A stretch of 12,639 nt of DNA, taken from NCBI GenBank assembly GCA_030407315.1, contig JALQPE010002031.1:1-12639 (forward strand), in the 5' to 3' direction. The DNA comes from Asparagopsis taxiformis. Lineage: Eukaryota; Rhodophyta; Florideophyceae; Bonnemaisoniales; Bonnemaisoniaceae. Below are positions 7,201 through 12,639 of this stretch, piece after piece; the first letter of the stretch is position 1, and every line of letters begins with the position of its first letter. Position numbers and translations under genes: made by a program. A model generated the notes under the pieces. The model was not told the origin of the DNA. It saw only the letters and a program-made list of their open reading frames with translations, and did not search any database.

Positions 7201-9076
7201 AAGGACACCGTCTTCATCTTCGAAGAAGAGAGAGTCAGACTTCTGCGAGGCCAGGGCCTGTTGACAGAAGTCGTCTGTTCGTTGCTCTTCGAGCCACTCT
7301 TGGAGAGTTATCGGGCAATAGTTTTCCGTTTGCGGATGAGTTGTCAAGACGGGTGTACCGTTGCGATTAGGCGCCTCCTTGGCGTGGTCTCTTGCTAGAG
7401 AAAGGTCGTAGAACCAAACATCAGTGTCATCATCCAAGGATGTTTCACCTTGCGGTGCGTGCGTGGCCAACAGAGTTGGTATTTCATCGTCAATAGTGAC
7501 GGGCGTCTCGCCGTTAGTTTCAACACGCGAAAGGGCGTCTGGTAGTTGGTGAACCCGACCGGGTCGGTAGACTATTTGATAGTCAAATTCCGCAAGTCGG
7601 AGGCGCCAACGGCATAGTCTCCCTGAAGGGTCGTTGATATTCATGAGCCAACGCAGTGCGTTATGGTCCGTCCGGACTACAAACTTTGTTTGCTCCAAGT
7701 ATGGACGTAGGATAGTGACAGCCCATACGACGGCTAGACACTCACGCTCCGTAGGGGAGTAACCTCTTTCAGGTTTAGTCAAGGTCCGCGACCAATAGCC
7801 AATTGGCTTGAGATCGTTCTCTTCCCCTTGCTGCTGAAGCAGAGCGCATCCTATTTGGTATGCGGAAGCGTCCGTGTCTACGGTGTAGGGTTGACCCAAC
7901 TTGGGTAGAGCCAGTATCGGCGGCTTGGTCATGACCTCTTTGAGAGCGTTGAACGCGCGGCGTTGGTCCTCGGTAGGAGGTTCTTTCCCGAATTTAGGGA
8001 GGCTGTCTTTGGTCAGCATTTCGTTCAAGGGGTGCGCAATTGCGGCATACCCTTTGATGAATCGTCGAAAGACGCCACAGCTTCCGAGGAAGGATCGCAT
8101 TTGCGTAGGCGTTTGCGGAAAGATCGCGTCAGCGATAGCCGAAGTGGCGTTCTGTGCAACAGCTAGCTTTCCTGGCATCACGACATGCCCCAGGTAATCA
8201 ACCTTCTTTTCGAAGAAATGACACTTTGTCAACTTCAGGGTGACACCTGCTTCCCGTAGGAGGGAGAGTACTTGGTCCACATGGTGGAGATGTTCGGCCT
8301 CGTCCCGAGAGAATACGATTACATCGTCTAAGTAAATCAGACAGGTCTGCCAGCGAACGCTGCTAAGAATAATGTCGATGGCACGTTGAAACGTTGCCGG
8401 AGCATTCTTAAGCCAAAAGGCAAACGCTTGAAGCGATAGGTCCCCAAGTGGGAGGTGAATGCCGTTTTGTCACGGTCGTCCTGTGCAACAGGATCTGCCA
8501 ATAGCCAGAATTACAATCCAATGTGGTGAATACTTGAGCATCTCCGAGGGAGTCAATACAATCATCCATTCGTGGAAGGGGGTACACATCATTGACAGTG
8601 ATGTCGTTAAGACCCCTGTAGTCGACGCAAAAGCGTAATTTACCATCCTTCTTCGGGACAAGAACCACTGGGCTAGCCCATTCGGAGGTCGACGGTTCGA
8701 TCACTCCTTTTTCCAGCATGCTGGTTATTTCCTTACGGGCAATCTCTCGACGAGCGGGTCCCATCCGGTAGGGTTGTTGCCGTCTAGGCTTGCTCCCTTC
8801 GACTATGTCGATTCGGTGTTCCGTAGCGCGGATGTCCCCTAGGGATCCATCCCACATAGACTCGTGTCGAGATAGCATGCTAAGGATGCGTTCCCTCAAC
8901 GGGATTTGACCAAGGTGGTCCAGAGAGACTTTCTGCTTCCAGCTTGATGGTTGGGTGGCCTCGGCCTCTTGCTCCTGAGGGAGAGTAGTCACCATAGTGG
9001 AGGCCTCTTGGGAGGAAGGTGGTAGAACGGCTGAGAGCCATGGGGCGCATTGGCCGTTCGGGTGCCCGATGGGCAT
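7030..9076 (-). CDS. pol: Reverse transcriptase and RNase H, frame-interrupted
   Basis: This part of Pol copies the RNA into DNA and removes the template RNA. RT shows the fingers motif SPVVLVPKKDGKLRFCVDYRGL, the palm start TLDCNSGYWQI (first catalytic Asp), and the YLDD active site at 8323-8334. Two frame changes (near 8480 and 8408) separate these, so YLDD lies outside the long frames at either side. From 8280 a 416-codon stretch holds the thumb and connection (HFFEKKVDYLGHVV, MRSFLG), then RNase H at about 7890-7530 with catalytic Asp/Glu/Asp/Asp in VDTDAS, YSPTERECLA, RTDHNAL and LPDALSR. The order RT then RNase H then IN is Ty3/gypsy. The apparent GTG start of the 416-codon frame is not a real start. 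The first frame overlaps the preceding one near 9060, another indel. Confidence 0.95.
8323..8334 (-). other. Reverse transcriptase catalytic motif YLDD
   Basis: The minus strand encodes Tyr-Leu-Asp-Asp here, followed by a VIVFS-type strand. It is the metal-binding core of Ty3/gypsy reverse transcriptases. It falls in a gap between the long frames and could be missed by anyone relying on open reading frames alone. Confidence 0.9.
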
Positions 9077-9449
9077 AGCCTATAATTGTCCCTTTAGGAT
9101 GTAATGTACCGAAGTTAGTTAATATAGTCAGGAATTCCTGTCGCGGGATGACTTCCGCAACCCCATTCGGGATAGAGACACGATGTCGGTGAAGGATCCG
9201 ATCTCTCGGTGAGAGTATACTCAAGCCGCCACCGGCGCATACAACAGTAGTTGTTACTTGACTCCGCGGAGGAACATTCACACTTTGTGACAATCGAATG
9301 CCATGAGGCTGGCGGTCTAAGTTAATCCCATTAGAGGGTCGCGAGGCATCCACGTAGCACGAAAGGGTGGGGGATGTTTTACGCGTAGGCGACATCACTA
9401 GGATAGCTATCGACCCGCCGTCGTGAATATCAATTCGTTGGGCCGGCAC
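8880..9449 (-). CDS. pol: Pol segment between protease and reverse transcriptase
   Basis: A 189-codon frame connects the protease to RT. It has the pattern often seen between PR and RT in gypsy Pols: NVPPRSQV, then a beta-rich stretch, LHRHRVSIPNGVAEVIPRQEFLTI and KGTIIGYAH. This region probably folds as a spacer or connector, with no known catalytic residues. It overlaps the protease frame at 9407-9449 and the RT frame at 8880-9076 in different phases. The homologous-looking reading passes from one frame to the next near 9435 and 9060, so these overlaps mark indels, not separate genes. Confidence 0.75.
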   Translation of the reverse strand: MPAQRIDIHDGGSIAILVMSPTRKTSPTLSCYVDASRPSNGINLDRQPHGIRLSQSVNVPPRSQVTTTVVCAGGGLSILSPRDRILHRHRVSIPNGVAEVIPRQEFLTILTNFGTLHPKGTIIGYAHRAPERPMRPMALSRSTTFLPRGLHYGDYSPSGARGRGHPTIKLEAESLSGPPWSNPVEGTHP

Positions 9450-9830
9450 CTAATTGCGTCTACGTGGGTATTCATTGCCCCAGTTCCCAAGATGAGGGGT
9501 ACGGCCAACTTAGGCGCGACGAAGAATTCTTCCTCAAAGGACTTGTGGCCTAACTGTAAGGACAGTATTATCTTGCCTTTTATCCGAAGAGGATTGCCGT
9601 TAGCATCGGCCAGTTGCGGAACTTTCCCCGTAGGGACTTGGAATTGTTCCAATTGGGGTAAGCTCCTTTCATGGATGACCGATGGTCCGGACCCGGTGTC
9701 CATCACCATACGCATGGGCGTGAGAATTGACGGATCGAGTCCGATGGAACCCATTACTACGTAATGGGCGGCCTTAAGCAGGCATGAGGCTTTCGGCCTT
9801 GAGGTTCGAGTCCCTGTGGGGAACCCGAAG
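9407..9830 (-). CDS. pol: Aspartic protease (retropepsin)
   Basis: This domain cleaves the Gag-Pol polyprotein. The active-site motif DTGSGPSVI begins at 9700, preceded by a hydrophobic strand (MRMVM) as in retropepsins. About 75 residues later VPLILGTGAM gives the hydrophobic-Gly strand that closes the active site (the ILG motif). Retropepsins act as dimers, and one DTG per chain fits. The 115-codon frame has a methionine at 9754, but the same frame stays open upstream (CLLKAAHYVV), so this is an internal methionine. The upstream 87-codon frame (10020-9757) is a Pro/Ser/Gln-rich Gag-Pol junction in another phase, meeting the protease frame near 9790. The frame ends near 9407. Confidence 0.9.
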
Positions 9831-10020
9831 GGGTTGGTGTCTGGAAAAGACTTTGGTCCCTAGAGGGAGTTGCAGCCTTTTCCTGCGGAGGTGGTTGTGG
9901 TGAGATGTCCACCGAGTAGCGTAATCGCTCCACCTCCTGACGGGAGTGCGACACCTCACTCCCCGTCATTAGTTTTCCGACGACTGTCGGAGTCGTCGGA
10001 GGTTTCCAAGGCGTCGGCAA
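9757..10020 (-). CDS. Gag-Pol junction segment, Pro/Ser/Gln-rich
   Basis: An 87-codon frame overlaps the end of gag by 65 bases in a different phase and leads toward the protease. Composition (Pro, Ser, Thr, Gln) suggests an unstructured linker. The overlap could be the site of programmed frameshifting between gag and pol, but the element has so many small indels that a sequence slip explains it equally well. No classic slippery heptamer with pseudoknot was identified by eye. Confidence 0.5.
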   Translation of the reverse strand: MPTPWKPPTTPTVVGKLMTGSEVSHSRQEVERLRYSVDISPQPPPQEKAATPSRDQSLFQTPTPSGSPQGLEPQGRKPHACLRPPIT

Positions 10021-11889
10021 CGTCTTGAGCCGTTACGGAAGATCCGTTACGTTCTAAAACGTCTCGCCTCAGAGGCCCAATTGGGATGAGTTTCGTCATC
10101 GGCGAACGCAACCATGCGTGTTGGAGGGTTTGACCGTTGGAGCACGGCTTTAGGGTAATCCCTTTTTCGGTTGAACCGATTGACTGGCGCTGTTGGCGGC
10201 GCATAACCTGCTCCGGTTCTTGCTGGTAAGCGTAGTTCGCAAAGGCGAAGTAAGTTCCCACTGAGGGTGGTAGGTAAGGGCAAGTGTACAACACATGCCC
10301 CGGTTGGCGACAGCCAGAGCATCTCCAAGTAACAGCCCCTTCGGGGATCATACTCTCAGCGAGTTTAAGATGTTCTCCCGTTAGGGTAGGGGCCTGCATT
10401 GGCGCGCCCATTGGGTTCCCTGTAGGGGAAGGTAAGGTCGGCGGCGGGGTCCGCGGTATCACAGCCGGTTCTCCGGGTACGGTAGCGAGCAACGCTTTGC
10501 GTTTACGTTCCGCGATTTCCCGAGTAGGGTAAGCCTTCGGCTTTGCGGGTAGCGAAGCTCGTAAAGAGTCCCCGAGTCCTTTAGCAAGGTTACGGACAGC
10601 AAGAAAATCTTCTCCGCCACTGCGGCCTATAGTCACCTTGACGGTGTGTTTAACCTCTGGGCGTAGGCCCTTGAGGTAGTAGTTGACCAAGTCTCTTTCC
10701 GAGAAGACGTTCGCACACAGGAGTGCAGCGTCCTGCAGTCTGTCTGCGTAGGCAGCTTCGTCTTCATCCGGCCCTTGCCGTATACGCGTTACTGCGTCAT
10801 ATGCGTCCGCTAGGACATTGTCCGTTGCGTAGCGAGCCAGAAGGGCGTTAACGGCTTGAGGCCAAGTGATCTGCTGATGCAGATGGTTGAGAAGCTTGCG
10901 CTTTCGCGCCTCAGCGGCGATAAACCGTTGAGGTTCTCCTTCCAGGAAATACTTGAGTAACTTGGTAGCTTCTCCCTCCGAGACTCCGCATGAATCACAT
11001 GCATCTTGAAATTCCGCGAGGAACCGGAGGATATCGATGGGTTCCGTACCATCGAACGGCGTGAATGACGCGTTGAAATTACGGATCTTCTCCGTTAGCT
11101 TATACAAGCTTCTTGATTTACCCATTGGGGTATCGGTCGTTAGGGACTTGTTCTTGAGTCGGTAGTACCGATAGGAGACCACTAGGTCGAACGCGGGTTC
11201 GCGGGCCTTCAAGGGCACTAAGCCTTCCTCAAGAGGTCCTTCTTCATCATCCCACGAGGGTTTTCCGGTACAGATCCGGTGGCACGAGTGTGCTGTCTCG
11301 TGCGAGAGATATTCCCTGTTTGGGATAGTGATTCGGCGAGGGCGTCGACACGGTCCGACAGGTGTCGGGTTGCTTCTGCGACTTGATCCAATCGGGGATC
11401 TTCTTCTTCCTCCCTACCGGATGTAGGGTCAGGGAAGTCAGCCGATCGGATGCGGCGAGCAGGAAACTCCTGTTGTCCTAATGGACTGGCACTAAAGCCG
11501 TGAATCGAAAGCTCCTCCAGACGAGTTTCCAAAAGGGATACGCGTTTAGCGAATTCGGCTTTGACCTGATTCCAGGTTTCCGCTAGGAACTCGGCGTCCC
11601 GATCTGGGTGGCTTCTCGGCTGGCGGCCATCAGCTTTGGCTCGACCAGTTCCATGACGGTTTCGACCGTAGCGTCTACGATTTCCGCCCTGCGGTCTTGA
11701 ACAGTCTTCTCGACGACGGTGCTGAATTCAGCCTTGAACTCTTCCAACCGTTCGTTGAAGATTCGGTCGGCTCGGTCTTGCAGGGGGTGTAATCACCACG
11801 CCTTCTTCGGCGATCAGATCCGAATCGGATAAGTCGCTGGCAGGCGCTATGTCCTCACTAGAGGGTCCCGTTGTAGGGTTACGAGGCAT
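9956..11889 (-). CDS. gag: Gag, frame-interrupted
   Basis: Gag forms the particle and packages RNA. The best start is the ATG at 11889 (A at -3), 77 bases after the LTR; it opens an acidic N-terminus (MPRNPTTGPSSEDIAP). The frame breaks at a five-base run at 11783-11787, continues as a helical, probably coiled-coil region (RLEEFKAEFSTVVEKTV), shifts again near 11605 into a 104-codon frame that ends in TAG at 11220-11218, then passes to a 420-codon frame. That frame carries the retrotransposon capsid-like region (FTPFDGTEPIDILRFLAEF, residues 52-70), a Pro-rich hinge, and one zinc knuckle, CSGCRQPGHVLYTC (C-x2-C-x4-H-x4-C, 10280-10321). The GTG at 11218 is not a credible start; its frame is open upstream. 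The frame ends at 9956. Confidence 0.9.
10280..10321 (-). other. Gag CCHC zinc knuckle
   Basis: Perfect C-x2-C-x4-H-x4-C spacing within CSGCRQPGHVLYTC. Knuckles of this type bind the element's RNA during packaging and help anneal the primer. Only one is present, as in many chromoviruses. It is followed by an unusually long Gag tail of about 107 residues. Confidence 0.9.
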
Positions 11890-11966
11890 CGTGAAGATGA
11901 TTGTGAAGGAAAATTTCTCTCAAAGAGACTTACCCGAGGGTACAAGGTTCTAGGTCGAGAGACCAA
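11890..11966 (-). other. Leader between 5' LTR and gag
   Basis: The 77-base leader contains the primer-binding site, a short inverted repeat tctct-caa-agaga near 11916-11928, and GGGTAAGT on the coding strand (+ positions 11928-11935), which is a strong match to a eukaryotic splice donor. It is short for a packaging leader. Nothing else is recognised. Confidence 0.55.
11946..11965 (-). promoter_or_regulatory. Primer-binding site
   Basis: One base after the end of the 5' LTR the coding strand reads TGGTCTCTCGACC and continues for a few bases. TGG pairs with the CCA at tRNA 3' ends, and the position is standard. It is not the common initiator-methionine site (TGGTATCAGAGC). I could not name the tRNA. 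The site is partly self-complementary (GGTC-TCTC-GACC), which is unusual. Confidence 0.6.
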
Positions 11967-12636
11967 TGTAGCAGGTAGAAAATCCGCTAGAGCGGCAAAC
12001 CACCCGACAGGTGTCCCGAGCCTCGGTAGAGGAAGTGGTAGAGCAGATGAACCTTATAGGTACCCGCGGGTAGTCTCGTGAGAGAGAAGGTATCGCTACC
12101 CGGAGGGGGTTGTGCGATTATAGCGCTCACGCGAGATGCGTATAATGGAGCAAGATGACGTAATCCGTCGAGCTGTTGGCTAACCCTAAGGTTTTCCGGA
12201 GAGGGTTGAACAATAGGTATGCGAACACGTTCCTGTGGGTCGTAATTCCACTGAGTTTACGTTACTCTAGAAACCGTGCCTACTGGCTCCAGTGGCAGTT
12301 TTATACTAAGTCTACTGTAAGCTAGGGTTAGTGGTTAGGAAAAAATATCCAGTTAGTGACCAATCAGAACCCAATTACTGGCGCTCGCCTACCCGCGAGG
12401 TCATTGCCAATAGGCTTACATTGTAATGTATGGCTGATCAGCCTAAGTTAAAATTTGCCCCTTGTGGGGTCTTGGCCGGGGCCGATAGGCCGGGGGGGTT
12501 ATTTGTCAGCCTTAGCTTGTCCTAAGTATAGGAAACACGCCAGTTGGTGGGTGCCTGATTGGTCACATCCCGTAAGTGGGTACCCAATAGGGAAGCGACA
12601 CGGCTCGATCAGCGAGGACCGCCAGGCGGTACGACA
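11967..12636 (-). repeat. 5' LTR (right copy)
   Basis: These 670 bases match 237-919. The coding-strand ends are TGTCGT...GCTACA. This copy drives leftward transcription of gag-pol. It is 13 bases shorter than its partner through small indels (for example near 12064, 12142, 12197 and 12284). Substitutions are few, so the two LTRs are recent relative to each other or are blurred by sequencing error. The repeat ends three bases before the window ends. Confidence 0.95.
12299..12305 (-). promoter_or_regulatory. Possible TATA box of the 5' LTR
   Basis: TATAAAA on the coding strand, identical in the other LTR at 579-585. It lies at about the middle of the LTR, leaving some 330 bases of U3 upstream. 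This is the copy that would drive gag-pol. Confidence 0.4.
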
Positions 12637-12639
12637 ACT
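12637..12639. repeat. Start of right target-site duplication (ACT, cut by window end)
   Basis: ACT matches the first three bases of ACTCC at 232-236. The remaining two bases are outside the window. Confidence 0.5.

Larger units (their letters stand above)
237..12636 (-). mobile_element. Ambisense Ty3/gypsy chromovirus-type LTR retrotransposon
   Basis: A complete element of about 12.4 kb has paired LTRs (237-919 and 11967-12636), a primer-binding site next to the 5' LTR, a polypurine tract next to the 3' LTR, and minus-strand gag and pol in the order Gag, PR, RT, RNase H, IN, chromodomain. RNase H before integrase defines Ty3/gypsy, and the chromodomain after integrase defines chromoviruses. 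It is about twice the length of a plain chromovirus because roughly 4 kb between pol and the polypurine tract carries a plus-strand gene. Frames are broken by many small indels, so this copy as written is unlikely to make full-length proteins. Confidence 0.95.

Noticed and set aside
7071..8197. Plus-strand open frames of 67-99 codons opposite RT, RNase H and integrase
   Set aside because: They are complements of well-supported Pol domains on the minus strand.
232..12639. Tandem array or solo-LTR recombination instead of a single insertion
   Set aside because: Both LTRs have precise ends, the primer site and polypurine tract are next to the correct LTRs, and the visible flanks agree with a target-site duplication.
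1..12639. tRNA, rRNA, CRISPR arrays or bacterial operon features
   Set aside because: No cloverleaf, rRNA core or regularly spaced repeat was found, and the content is a eukaryotic LTR element.

Overview
The window is almost entirely one long Ty3/gypsy-type LTR retrotransposon of about 12.4 kb (237-12636), read on the minus strand. Two near-identical LTRs, each with TG...CA ends on the coding strand, bound it. ACTCC precedes the left LTR, and the last three visible bases after the right LTR are ACT, so the window appears to stop inside a 5-bp target-site duplication. The host must be a eukaryote: the element has a tRNA-type primer site position, a polypurine tract, Gag with a CCHC knuckle, and a PR-RT-RNase H-integrase-chromodomain polyprotein. 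An alga, oomycete or fungus would fit the RT/RNase H wording and mid-range base composition, but the sequence does not settle the lineage. Only about 236 bases of flanking DNA are present, and nothing was recognised in them.

Minus-strand layout, right to left: 5' LTR (12636-11967); short leader with primer-binding site (11966-11890); gag (11889-9956); protease and linker (about 9830-8880); reverse transcriptase and RNase H (9076-about 7530); integrase with HHCC zinc region, an exact D-D-35-E core and a GPY/F module (about 7200-5897); a long Pro/Ser/Thr/charged linker; and a C-terminal chromodomain (about 5212-5056), which places the element among the chromoviruses. Then come a converging intergenic gap, about 4 kb not needed by any standard chromovirus, the polypurine tract (923-931) and the 3' LTR (919-237).

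The unusual part is that extra 4 kb. It holds a gene on the opposite strand, 1468-4676, nominally about 1,070 codons. Its longest intact stretch is 353 codons (2964-4025). The N-terminus is disordered, the centre unrecognised, and the C-terminus has a coiled coil followed by an Arg/Pro/Ser tail. The element is therefore ambisense: gag-pol runs leftward, the unknown gene runs rightward, and the two converge at about 4677-4962. A second copy of the polypurine tract (13 identical bases) lies inside pol at 5850-5862, and both copies sit beside hairpins.

All major reading frames are interrupted, nearly always by frame changes and not by in-frame stops. The two LTRs also differ largely by 1-3 base indels in short runs. 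That pattern fits either uncorrected long-read sequence error or indel-biased decay of a fairly recent insertion. No tRNA, rRNA, CRISPR array or bacterial feature was seen.
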